A stretch of 37,949 nt of DNA from an uncultured Collinsella sp. (lineage in GTDB: Bacteria > Actinomycetota > Coriobacteriia > Coriobacteriales > Coriobacteriaceae). Position numbers and translations under genes: made by a program. The notes beneath the pieces are model-generated. The model was given only the letters and a program-made list of their open reading frames with translations. It was not told the DNA's origin and did not search any database. Where the stretch lies: positions 1 to 37,949 of the forward strand of contig CABUXL010000016.1 of NCBI GenBank assembly GCA_902495525.1, written 5' to 3'. Shown piece by piece: positions 23,347-31,432 of this stretch; the stretch's first letter is position 1; every line of letters begins with the position of its first letter.

Positions 23347-26300
23347 ATGTTGGAGCTCAAAGGTATTTGCAAAAGATACGTTACGCAGTCGTTTACGCAG
23401 GTGGCGCTCGACAGCGTAAGCCTGTCTTTTCGCGATAACGAGTTCGTGGCCATTCTGGGTCCCTCGGGCTCGGGCAAAACTACGATGCTCAACGTTATCG
23501 GCGGGCTCGATCATTTCGATTCCGGCGACCTGTTGATCGACGGTATTTCGACCAAGGACTTCCGTGACCGCGATTGGGATGCCTACCGCAACAACCGCAT
23601 CGGCTTTGTTTTCCAAAGCTATAACCTCATTCCGCATCAGACCATTTTGGAAAACGTGGAGTTGGCGCTTACGCTCACGGGCGTGGGGCATGCCGAGCGC
23701 CGCCAGCGTGCGCGCGAGGCGTTGGAGAAAGTCGGCCTGGGCGAGCACGTTAACAAGCGCCCGAGCCAGCTATCGGGCGGACAGATGCAGCGCGTGGCCA
23801 TCGACCGCGCCCTGATTAACGATCCCGAGATCGTGCTGGCAGACGAGCCGACCGGCGCTTTGGACTCAACGACATCCGTACAGGTCATGGATCTGCTCAA
23901 GGACGTGGCGCGCGACCGCCTGGTTATCATGGTCACGCACAATCCCGAGCTGGCGTACCAATATGCCACGCGCATTGTCAACCTGGCGGACGGCAAGATC
24001 ACCGACGATTCCGATCCCTTCGATGTCGCTGACGCCACGCGCCGCGAGGCCAAGCCTACGCGCAAAACCTCGATGAGCTTTGTGACGGCGCTGGGGCTTT
24101 CTGCCCGCAACCTTATGACCAAGAAGGGTCGCACGGCCATGACGGCCTTTGCGGGCTCGATTGGCATTATCGGCATTGCGGCGATTCTGGCGCTGTCCAA
24201 CGGCGTAAACGGCTACATCAAAAAGGTCGAGGAGGATACGCTTTCGAGCTACCCGCTCACCATTTCCAAGCAGGATTACGACCTGTCGTCCATGATGGGC
24301 GGACAGGGGGCTGCGGATGACGAGGCGTCCAACGGCGAGGATTTATCCGACGGTACTGGTGGCAAAGCTAAGGGAACCGATAAAATTCCCGTGGTCACGG
24401 CCGTAAAGGATATGTTTGCGAGCGTTAAGTCCAACGACATGACGAGCTTTAAGGCATGGCTCGATGCCGGTGGCGACGGCATCGATAAAGAAGTCAACGC
24501 CATTCAGTACGGCTACGGCGTGACGCCAGTTGTCTATCGTTCGAGTAAGGGCGACGAGAAGCCCGTCCGGCTGGTGCCCAACGCTATGACCGAGGCCATG
24601 AGTGGAGGCGCGAGCTCGGCGGCAACGGTGAGCATGGAATCCATGGGAACCTCGGTCTTTAACGAGATGATCGACGACCAGAGTTTGCTCGACAGCCAGT
24701 ACGATGTTGTCGCTGGTCACTGGCCCACGTCCGCCAACGAAGCCGTGATGGTGCTTTCGAGCCGCGGTACGGTGGGCGACTACACGCTCTACAGCATCGG
24801 CGCGCTGGATATCGATGAGCTCAACGACCTGGTTAACAGTGCTATGACGGCCGACGGTGGGGTCGAAGCGCCTGAGACCGGTACCGACTTTACCTACGAC
24901 GATGCGCTGTCTACCACGTTTAAGGTGCTGTCGCCGGCCGATGCGTATCGCAGAAACGAAGAGACCGGCATGTGGACTGACATGTCTGGCGACGCCGACT
25001 TTATGGCCGCCAAGGTTGCCGATGGCATCGACGTGCACATTGTGGGCGTGGTGCGACCTAACGAGACGGCCAATGCGAGCGCGTTGTCTCCGGGCATTGC
25101 CTATACGCATGCTCTGACTCGCCAGCTTATGGAGCGTGCTGCCGATTCGCAGATTGCGCAGGAGCAACTCGCCCACCCCGAGACGGATGTCTTTACGGGC
25201 AAGTCTTTCGATGAGCTGCAAGGCGAGGCCAAACAGGGCGTGGATCTGGGCAGCATGTTCAGTGTGGACGAGGCGGCGCTGAAGAGCGCGTCCTCGTTCG
25301 ATGCCTCCGCGCTCTCGGATGTTGCCGGCGGCATTGATCTAACGGGCATCAATCTGTCGGGTCTGGACATTGACCTTTCGGGCGTTGGGAAGGACATCGA
25401 CTTCAGCGACATCATGGCCAAAGCGCCAGCCCCAGATTTCTCGGGTATCTTTGACGGTCTGGAACTCACGCCCGAGCAAATGCAGCAGGTGGGAACGCTA
25501 GCCAACCAGCTGTTTGAGGGCTTTTTGCAGTCTGATCAGTTTAAGGCGCTGACACCCGAAGATCTTAAGGACGCGTCAAAGCTCGCTGCCGCGTTCTCGA
25601 CGTATCTTGAGAGTGATACGGCAGCCCAGCAAATTCTGGCCCAGCTCAAAGCGCTCGGCGGCGATGCCCTGGCCGAGCGCCTGCGACAGACGATGACCGA
25701 CTATGTTCAAAAGCAGCTGGCTCCGTATCTGCAGCAGGCTATGGATCAGGTGATGAAGTCGATCGGCGATCAAATTGCGGTGACGGTGTCAGCTCAGCTC
25801 AAGGCGGGCGCGGCAGGGCTCATGGACCAGATGGCGACGCAGATGTCTTCGAGTTTTGCCAACCTGGCGAGCGCCATGCGCGTGGATGCGAGTGCCTTTG
25901 CTCATGCCATCCACTTCAACATGGACGCCGAGGACCTGAGTTCGCTCATGATGAGCTATGCCAAGGCTTCGAAGCTCACCTACGACAACAATCTGACCAC
26001 GTTGGGCTATGCGGATGAGGCAGACCCCATCTCGGTTAAGGTTTTCCCGCGCGACTTTGAGGCCAAGGAGCGCGTACTCGATCATATCGATGCGTACAAC
26101 AAGCGGGTCAAAGCCGCCGGCCACGACAAACAAGCCATCTCGTACACCGACTACATGGGTATCATCATGGGCTCGGTGACCGATATCGTGAACACCATCA
26201 GCTTGGTGCTCATTGCATTCGTGAGTATCAGCCTGGTGGTGAGCTCCATCATGATCGGCATCATCACGTACATCAGTGTGCTGGAACGCAAAAAGGAGAT

Positions 26301-26598
26301 TGGTATTCTGCGCGCAATTGGTGCGTCGAAGCACAACGTGGCCAACGTATTCAATGCCGAGACCTTTATCGAGGGCCTCATTGCCGGCGTCTTTGCCATT
26401 GTCGTCGTGGTGCTCGTGAGCTTTCCGGTTAATACCTGGGCGCTTGCGGCCAAACAGGTGCCCAATCTGATGAGCCTGCCCGTGCAGGATGCGCTGGTGC
26501 TCATCGCGATTTCGGTGCTGCTGACGGTTGTTGCCGGCCTGCTGCCGGCTCGCAGTGCATCCAAAAAAGATCCCGTGGAAGCCCTACGCTCCGAATAA
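23347..26598 (+). CDS. ABC transporter, fused ATPase and FtsX-type permease
   Basis: 1083 residues, MacB/LolD-like in design. ATPase: Walker A GPSGSGKT (38-45), Q90, signature LSGGQ (142-146), Walker B VLADEP (163-168), H198. Permease: first membrane helix about 266-284 (AFAGSIGIIGIAAILALSNG), a very large outside domain of about 650 residues, then three helices near the C-terminus (ISLVLIAFVSISLVVSSIMI and two more) ending PARSASKKDPVEALRSE. The outside domain has a stretch rich in D-L-S-G-like repeats (about 649-705). Exports a peptide, lipid or antimicrobial, or acts as a mechanotransmitter; no periplasmic partner is encoded nearby. ATG 23347 has GAGAGG upstream. Confidence 0.92.
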   Translation: MLELKGICKRYVTQSFTQVALDSVSLSFRDNEFVAILGPSGSGKTTMLNVIGGLDHFDSGDLLIDGISTKDFRDRDWDAYRNNRIGFVFQSYNLIPHQTILENVELALTLTGVGHAERRQRAREALEKVGLGEHVNKRPSQLSGGQMQRVAIDRALINDPEIVLADEPTGALDSTTSVQVMDLLKDVARDRLVIMVTHNPELAYQYATRIVNLADGKITDDSDPFDVADATRREAKPTRKTSMSFVTALGLSARNLMTKKGRTAMTAFAGSIGIIGIAAILALSNGVNGYIKKVEEDTLSSYPLTISKQDYDLSSMMGGQGAADDEASNGEDLSDGTGGKAKGTDKIPVVTAVKDMFASVKSNDMTSFKAWLDAGGDGIDKEVNAIQYGYGVTPVVYRSSKGDEKPVRLVPNAMTEAMSGGASSAATVSMESMGTSVFNEMIDDQSLLDSQYDVVAGHWPTSANEAVMVLSSRGTVGDYTLYSIGALDIDELNDLVNSAMTADGGVEAPETGTDFTYDDALSTTFKVLSPADAYRRNEETGMWTDMSGDADFMAAKVADGIDVHIVGVVRPNETANASALSPGIAYTHALTRQLMERAADSQIAQEQLAHPETDVFTGKSFDELQGEAKQGVDLGSMFSVDEAALKSASSFDASALSDVAGGIDLTGINLSGLDIDLSGVGKDIDFSDIMAKAPAPDFSGIFDGLELTPEQMQQVGTLANQLFEGFLQSDQFKALTPEDLKDASKLAAAFSTYLESDTAAQQILAQLKALGGDALAERLRQTMTDYVQKQLAPYLQQAMDQVMKSIGDQIAVTVSAQLKAGAAGLMDQMATQMSSSFANLASAMRVDASAFAHAIHFNMDAEDLSSLMMSYAKASKLTYDNNLTTLGYADEADPISVKVFPRDFEAKERVLDHIDAYNKRVKAAGHDKQAISYTDYMGIIMGSVTDIVNTISLVLIAFVSISLVVSSIMIGIITYISVLERKKEIGILRAIGASKHNVANVFNAETFIEGLIAGVFAIVVVVLVSFPVNTWALAAKQVPNLMSLPVQDALVLIAISVLLTVVAGLLPARSASKKDPVEALRSE

Positions 26599-26629
26599 TG
26601 TGACAAAGGGACAGTCCCTTTGTCACATT
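26597..26629. repeat. 33-bp palindrome, copy 1
   Basis: AATGTGACAAAGGGAC and its exact complement flank a single base; the left end is inside the ABC gene stop. Copies at 32783-32815 and 33096-33129 show it is dispersed. It may also terminate transcription of the ABC gene. Confidence 0.85.
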
Positions 26630-26698
26630 GAGACCCTTGCGAAAACGGGGTCTAATTACCGTTCGGCAGGTTAAGAACTCCCTCTCCCCGCTTAATGC

Positions 26699-26740
26699 TT
26701 GACGAAGAGTCCTCTGGTTTATATACCTATCGGTAGGCAT
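26699..26740 (+). promoter_or_regulatory. promoter of MFS-1 with TetR-like operator
   Basis: TTGACG (26699-26704), 17-bp spacer, TATACC (26722-26727). The -10 is overlapped by ATACCTATCGGTAGGC, whose complement GCCTACCGATAGGTAT shares CGRTAGGTAT with the operator at 28900-28917. The TetR repressor encoded at 28193 is the likely binder. Confidence 0.65.
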
Positions 26741-26773
26741 ATAGGATGTATTGCCGATAGAAATGGAGCAACC

Positions 26774-28054
26774 ATGACTCTCACCACACCAGCCAAAAAA
26801 GATTGTCTCCGTGAAAGCGGCGCATTTGCTTGGGTCGTCGTTATTGCGCTCGGCTTAATGTCCGCCGGAACAACTGGCACATATAGCATTATTGCCGGCT
26901 CATTCGTTGCTCCAGTATGTGAAGATCTGGGCTTTGACTACACTTCTTTTTCTTTCTATTTCACCGCGATTCTTCTTGGCCTTGCGCTTGGGCTTCCGCT
27001 TTTGAGTCGCTTCATTCCAAAAGTAATTGGCAAACCATGGCATATTTGCATTGAACTCGTCCTTATTGCCGCCGGCGCCGCAATGGCGTTCTACACCGAG
27101 GTCTGGATGTTCACCGTCTCCGCCGCAGTGATCGGCATCTGCTTTTCGTTTACAACGGGCGTCTGCATGTCCGATGTCATTGACCAATGGTTCAGCAAAT
27201 CGTCCGGTCTCGCCATCGGCCTCGCTTGGGGCGTTAATTCTCTCTGCACGCTGTTATTGAGTCCTGTCATTACACTGGTCATCGAGCAGCAAGGCTGGCG
27301 TACGGGATACATCGTGCTTGCGGCCGTTTCTGCAGCTATGATTTTGCCTGCAAGCGCATTTATCATTCGCCTTAACCCCTCTGATCGCAATATGCTTCCG
27401 TACGGAGAGACCGCCTCCGAAACCCATGAGAGCTGCAGCGCCGATGAGCAGGAAGATGTCCTTTCGGGCATGGCACTCCGCGATGCCGCGAAAACGCCGT
27501 CTTTTATTCTCTGTGTCCTCTTGCTTTGCGTGGCGCAGCTCACCTGCTGCATGAACCAGCTGTTTCCAACCTATGCAAGCGAGGTCGGTTTCAATCCTAT
27601 CGTAGGAAGCTTAATGGTCTCGGCAGCTTCACTCTCCGATATCTTCCTAAATCCCTTCGTGGGCAAAACATGCGACAAGCTTGGCGCTATTAAAGCAACG
27701 GTCGCATGGACAGGTGTCGGCATTCTTTCATTCCTGCTTCTTATCATTGGCGGAAGCAATGAGACCGTTTCCATCATTGCAGCTGGTGTAAACGATGTCA
27801 TGTTCGCCATCGTTGGAACCGCAATGCCGATGCTTCTCCTCTCGCTCTTTGGATCACGCGATTTTGGAAGGATCTATTCGATCGTTTGCTCAGCGGGCTA
27901 TGTCGTCGGTGCTTTTGGAATGCCGGTCATGATGAAGGTTTACGGCATGGCAGGGTCATTCCAGGGAGTATTTATCTTCTGCATTGCCTGCAACCTTATG
28001 ATTGCTGCGTTTGCTATCGTTTCCGGCTTTCTCAATAAGGCTGCTGAAAAGTAA
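26774..28054 (+). CDS. MFS transporter (MFS-1), paralogue of the gene at 31433
   Basis: 426 residues with twelve predicted helices, of the OFA (oxalate/formate antiporter-like) type. It starts with a helix containing ALGLMSAGTTGTYSIIAGSF; the conserved MSDVIDQWF and LFGSRDFGRIYSI motifs follow, and helix 7 begins after a Glu-rich loop at about 220. Nearly every motif is shared with the transporter at 31433, so the two arose by duplication; they flank the deiminase and carbamoyltransferase genes. Likely job: uptake of the guanidino substrate or exchange with the amine product (inferred). The ATG at 26774 was chosen over upstream starts because GGAG lies just before it and the promoter ends at about 26740. 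Confidence 0.88.
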   Translation: MTLTTPAKKDCLRESGAFAWVVVIALGLMSAGTTGTYSIIAGSFVAPVCEDLGFDYTSFSFYFTAILLGLALGLPLLSRFIPKVIGKPWHICIELVLIAAGAAMAFYTEVWMFTVSAAVIGICFSFTTGVCMSDVIDQWFSKSSGLAIGLAWGVNSLCTLLLSPVITLVIEQQGWRTGYIVLAAVSAAMILPASAFIIRLNPSDRNMLPYGETASETHESCSADEQEDVLSGMALRDAAKTPSFILCVLLLCVAQLTCCMNQLFPTYASEVGFNPIVGSLMVSAASLSDIFLNPFVGKTCDKLGAIKATVAWTGVGILSFLLLIIGGSNETVSIIAAGVNDVMFAIVGTAMPMLLLSLFGSRDFGRIYSIVCSAGYVVGAFGMPVMMKVYGMAGSFQGVFIFCIACNLMIAAFAIVSGFLNKAAEK

Positions 28055-28089
28055 TAAGCGCCGATTTGCATCGGCATAGATTGCCATGC

Positions 28090-28138
28090 AACAGGGGTCG
28101 ACTCCAAGCCAGACTGGAGTCGACCCCTGTTTTCGTTT
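28090..28138 (+). terminator. Rho-independent terminator after MFS-1
   Basis: AACAGGGGTCGACTCCA pairs perfectly with TGGAGTCGACCCCTGTT (8-base loop), then TTCGTTTT. It lies between MFS-1 and the convergent tetR gene. Confidence 0.9.
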
Positions 28139-28192
28139 TAAAGGTTGCCCGCAGGCACCATGGGTGCCAACATGCGCTTCAGCTTGGCTGGT

Positions 28193-28771
28193 TTATTTGA
28201 ACATAAGCTCGACTATTCCCGCCCAAACCGCTTTCTCATCAATATCCTCACCTTGAGCGACCGTATTGCTTGCTCCCTCCAGAACGGTATAAAGAATTTG
28301 TACGTAGAGCATTACGTCGGCGCTATCGGAAAACGCGCCAATCTCTACACCATGAAGAAGGATGTCTTTAAGCGCATCCATGGTTCGTTTGGTCGCCGTC
28401 GCTTGACGTTCCTGAACTGCAGGAATTCGATTTGCTTGAACGCTAACCTCGGCCAGCACGCGCCGGCGCTTTTCATCGCTTCGATAGCCACCTATAACTG
28501 AATTGCCGAGCTCGATAAGCGCGGCCTTGAACCCGTCCCTATCGACTATTAGCGAGTAGTCGCGCTGATAGTCAATGGTCGGAAACATGCTGTCCAAGAG
28601 CGTAGTGAAAATCTCCTCTTTTGAGGGAAAGTAGTAGTACACCGACGGCTTGGATATACCGACAAAGTCGCAAATCTTTCCGATAGACGCTTTGTCATAA
28701 CCGACTTCTGCCACAAGATCGTACATTGCGTCCAATATTTTTTTTCTTGTGCTCACGCTGCATTTCTCCAT
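28193..28771 (-). CDS. TetR family repressor
   Basis: 192 residues. N-terminal helix-turn-helix (about 8-55: TRKKILDAMYDLVAEVGYDK, then IGKICDFVGISKPSVYYYF and SKEEIF) and an all-helical ligand and dimerisation domain. Divergent from the deiminase gene, convergent with MFS-1. Repeated motifs resembling its likely operators lie before MFS-1, before its own gene and before the deiminase, so it probably represses all three and is released by the substrate. The ATG at 28769-28771 has GGAAGTG upstream. Confidence 0.92.
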   Translation of the reverse strand: MEKCSVSTRKKILDAMYDLVAEVGYDKASIGKICDFVGISKPSVYYYFPSKEEIFTTLLDSMFPTIDYQRDYSLIVDRDGFKAALIELGNSVIGGYRSDEKRRRVLAEVSVQANRIPAVQERQATATKRTMDALKDILLHGVEIGAFSDSADVMLYVQILYTVLEGASNTVAQGEDIDEKAVWAGIVELMFK

Positions 28772-28845
28772 TGCAAATCACTTCCGCACTACCAACATTA
28801 TTAAGGATGGCAACGGAACTTCAATTCGTGTCCAAACATGACCAC

Positions 28846-28930
28846 TATATACGGCGAACGGTATGTATCAGTAGGCGAGCGGAAATTATTCAAAATTATC
28901 TACCGAACGGTAGGTATAGTAGTACTATAG
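28846..28930. promoter_or_regulatory. divergent tetR/deiminase control region with two operator copies
   Basis: CGAACGGTATGTAT (28855-28868) and CGAACGGTAGGTAT (28904-28917) match at 13 of 14 bases, 49 bp apart. The second sits in the palindrome CTACCG-AA-CGGTAG (28900-28913) and overlaps TATAGT (28915-28920), a likely -10 for the deiminase. TATAGT also occurs leftward near 28846-28851 for tetR. The same core is found before MFS-1. Confidence 0.7.
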
Positions 28931-28995
28931 CAGGTGAAACCCCGCTATTGTCGCGGCCGGACAGCATCGCGGGAAACCCGACGGAAGGACCAACC

Positions 28996-30234
28996 ATGTA
29001 CGAGAACTATCGTATGCCGGGCGAGTTCGAGAAGCGCTCCAACGTCTATGTGACATGGCTTCCCGATTACATCCGTGCAGAGGGCTACGATAACCGCCAG
29101 CCCTGCGTTGACGTGATCAAGGCTCTGCTCGAGTATGGCGACGTTACGGTCAACCTCAATTGCGGCACCCCCGGCTCCTATGAGGAGGCTTGCTCGCGCC
29201 TGAAGGAGGAGGGGGTTGATCTCGATCGCATCGAGATCACGCAGTTCGAAGACTCCAACTTCTATGTCCGCGACAACGGTCCCAGCATCATGGTCGACGA
29301 CAAGGGCCATTCTTATATGGTCAACCCCGCTTGGACTTATTACGGCGTGTGGGACAAGAACTCCCCGGAGTGCCAGTCCGCACGTAAGGCAGCCGTTCAC
29401 ATGGCGGTTGCGCTCGGTTGCTTCGATATCGTCAATTCCGAAATGGTTTCGGAGGGCGGCGACCGCGAGTTTGACGGTCACGGCACTCTGATCGCCATCG
29501 AGGACACGGAATGCCGCAAGCGTAATCCCGAGTTCACGAAAGAGGAAGTAGAGGCCGAGTATAAGCGCATCTACAACCTCAACAAGGTTATCTGGCTTCC
29601 GCAGCCTATGCTCGAGGACGACGACTATCGACTGGGCATCCTCGACGAGAAGGAAGACGGAACTCCCATCTTTGGCATGAGCTTTGCGGCTCACATTGAT
29701 GAGATGTGTCGCTTTATCACTCCGAACAAGATTCTTCTTGCCGAGGTGTCCGATGAAGAGGCAGCCTCGAGCAAGGCTGGCGCAGAGTCTCGTCGCCGCA
29801 TTGAGGCGGCCTACGAGATCCTGAGCAACGAAACGGACTGGGAGGGCAAGCCCTTCGAGATCGTTCGTATGCCCACCGCCGAGCCGATTGAAGTCGTTAT
29901 CGCCCCTGGCGATGAGGATTACGAGCTCTATAAGGGCTTCATCGACGAAATGGGCGGCAAGTTTATGGATGGCACTCCCTGGCCCGAGGGCCCCGTCCAC
30001 TTCTACGCAGCAGCGAGCTACTGCAACTTCCTCATCTGCAATGGCGTCGTTCTTGGTCAGCGTTATTACCACGAGGGCATGAACGAAGTCGTGAAGGAGA
30101 AGGACGAGCAGGCCAAAGCCGTTCTTGAGAGCTGCTTCCCCGATCGCAAAGTCATCATGATTGACTCTCTCGCGCTTAACCTGTCCGGCGGCGGCGTGCA
30201 CTGCTGGACCAAGGACGTGGCAGCCAGCTGCTAG
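28996..30234 (+). CDS. agmatine deiminase family protein (guanidino hydrolase)
   Basis: 412 residues of the PAD_porph/agmatine deiminase family, a guanidine-modifying beta/alpha propeller. Key points: VRDNGP with D93, SEGGD (152-156), AAHIDEM (231-237, H233 and D235) and the nucleophile C403 in SGGGVHC. The family removes ammonia from a guanidino group, giving a ureido product. It is longer than typical AguA (about 360-380) and lacks the WxRD tryptophan (it has FYVRD), so the substrate may not be agmatine. GGAAGG precedes the ATG at 28996. First of three rightward genes; the next enzyme would split the ureido product. Controlled by TetR (inferred). Confidence 0.85.
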   Translation: MYENYRMPGEFEKRSNVYVTWLPDYIRAEGYDNRQPCVDVIKALLEYGDVTVNLNCGTPGSYEEACSRLKEEGVDLDRIEITQFEDSNFYVRDNGPSIMVDDKGHSYMVNPAWTYYGVWDKNSPECQSARKAAVHMAVALGCFDIVNSEMVSEGGDREFDGHGTLIAIEDTECRKRNPEFTKEEVEAEYKRIYNLNKVIWLPQPMLEDDDYRLGILDEKEDGTPIFGMSFAAHIDEMCRFITPNKILLAEVSDEEAASSKAGAESRRRIEAAYEILSNETDWEGKPFEIVRMPTAEPIEVVIAPGDEDYELYKGFIDEMGGKFMDGTPWPEGPVHFYAAASYCNFLICNGVVLGQRYYHEGMNEVVKEKDEQAKAVLESCFPDRKVIMIDSLALNLSGGGVHCWTKDVAASC

Positions 30235-30282
30235 CGAGCCTTTGAGCCTGCACTGTCTGTTTTAGGCGCCACATTTACTGCT

Positions 30283-30312
30283 CCCCGAGGGATATCCGTG
30301 TTTCCCTCGGGG
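30283..30312 (+). promoter_or_regulatory. hairpin between deiminase and carbamoyltransferase
   Basis: CCCCGAGGGA and TCCCTCGGGG form a perfect 10-bp stem with a 10-base loop and no T-run. In a 122-bp gap inside the operon, it probably tunes mRNA processing or stability rather than stopping transcription. Confidence 0.6.
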
Positions 30313-30356
30313 ACACATTCGACATTCATCTATCACTAAATGGAAAGGGAATAGAC

Positions 30357-31421
30357 ATGAACAACAGCCTTCGTGGTCGCGACTACATCAACATCCATGA
30401 TCTCTCCTCCGAGGATTTCCGCTATCTCATCGATCTTGCCTGGAACCTTAAGGCTCAGAAGAAGTCTGGTGTCGACCAGCGCTACTTCCCCGGCAAAAAC
30501 GTCCTCGCCAACTTTGAGTGGGGCTCGACCCGTACTCGTTGCGCATTCGAGACCTCCTGCAACGATTTGGGCATGGGCTTCACTTATCTGACCAACTCCC
30601 ACATGGGTGACTGCGAGACCGTCAAGGATGCCATGCGCGTCTTTAACGGCATGTATGATCTCATCGTCTACCGCGCACAGAAGGACGAGCAGTTCCTCTA
30701 TGACGTCGCCGACCTGGTTGACATCCCGGTCATCAATGCCCTTACTCTCGGCGATCACCCGACTCAGATGCTCGCTGACGCTCTTACGATGGAAGAGCAA
30801 TGGGGCGGTCTGCGTACGAGCCGCGGCAAGAAGATGGCTTTCGTTGGCAACTGCGCCGGCGCCCCGGTGTGGTATGGCCGCCTGTGCGCTATGCTCGACA
30901 TGGACTTCCTCGCCATCGGCCCCGACGACCTCCGTCATCAGATGTGCAAGGAAATGATCGAAGAGGTGGAGGCCTGCTACGCCAAGTACGCTCCCAATAG
31001 GACCTTTACCATCACCTCTGACCTCGATGCCCTGGATGGCGTTGACGTTATCGTTACCGAGGAGTGGCGCTACATCAACCCCGAGTGCGGCGAAGAGGTC
31101 CTGGATCCCGACGACTACAACTCCTGGCTGGGCGATGCCGAGTCTCTGTACCCCTATCGCGTCACCAGCGAGCTGTGCAAGCGCACCAACAATCCCGACA
31201 TCTTCTGCATGCATGAGCTTCCCTCTGTGCACAACGCGGATCACCGTGTTGGCAAGATGCTCCTCGACCAGTGCAAGAACGACCTTCATCGCGAGATCAT
31301 CACCGAGGGTTTCGAGATTGCCGACGAGTGCTTTGAGGCCAACGCTTCGGTCATCTTCCGTGAGGCAGAGAACCGTCAGCACACCATCAAGGCCGTTATG
31401 TGTGCCCTTCTGGGTCTCTAG
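30357..31421 (+). CDS. ornithine/putrescine carbamoyltransferase-like enzyme with variant active site
   Basis: 354 residues of the aspartate/ornithine carbamoyltransferase family. The carbamoyl-phosphate half is normal: STRTR (57-61) and HPTQ (134-137). The C-terminus AENRQHTIKAVM is as in ornithine enzymes. The second-substrate part is not: HELP (286-289) replaces HCLP, and DVIVTEEWRYINPECG (about 230-245) replaces the SMG-type loop. So carbamoyl phosphate is surely a ligand, but the amine partner is probably not ornithine. After the deiminase, it should run in the phosphorolytic direction, giving amine plus carbamoyl phosphate for ATP; no carbamate kinase is in the window. GGAAAGGGA precedes the ATG; 11 bp separate it from MFS-2. 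Confidence 0.87.
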   Translation: MNNSLRGRDYINIHDLSSEDFRYLIDLAWNLKAQKKSGVDQRYFPGKNVLANFEWGSTRTRCAFETSCNDLGMGFTYLTNSHMGDCETVKDAMRVFNGMYDLIVYRAQKDEQFLYDVADLVDIPVINALTLGDHPTQMLADALTMEEQWGGLRTSRGKKMAFVGNCAGAPVWYGRLCAMLDMDFLAIGPDDLRHQMCKEMIEEVEACYAKYAPNRTFTITSDLDALDGVDVIVTEEWRYINPECGEEVLDPDDYNSWLGDAESLYPYRVTSELCKRTNNPDIFCMHELPSVHNADHRVGKMLLDQCKNDLHREIITEGFEIADECFEANASVIFREAENRQHTIKAVMCALLGL

Positions 31422-31432
31422 GAGTTGTATCA

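Noticed and set aside
28945..30201. 418-codon leftward frame over the deiminase
   Set aside because: Antisense to a gene with conserved deiminase motifs.
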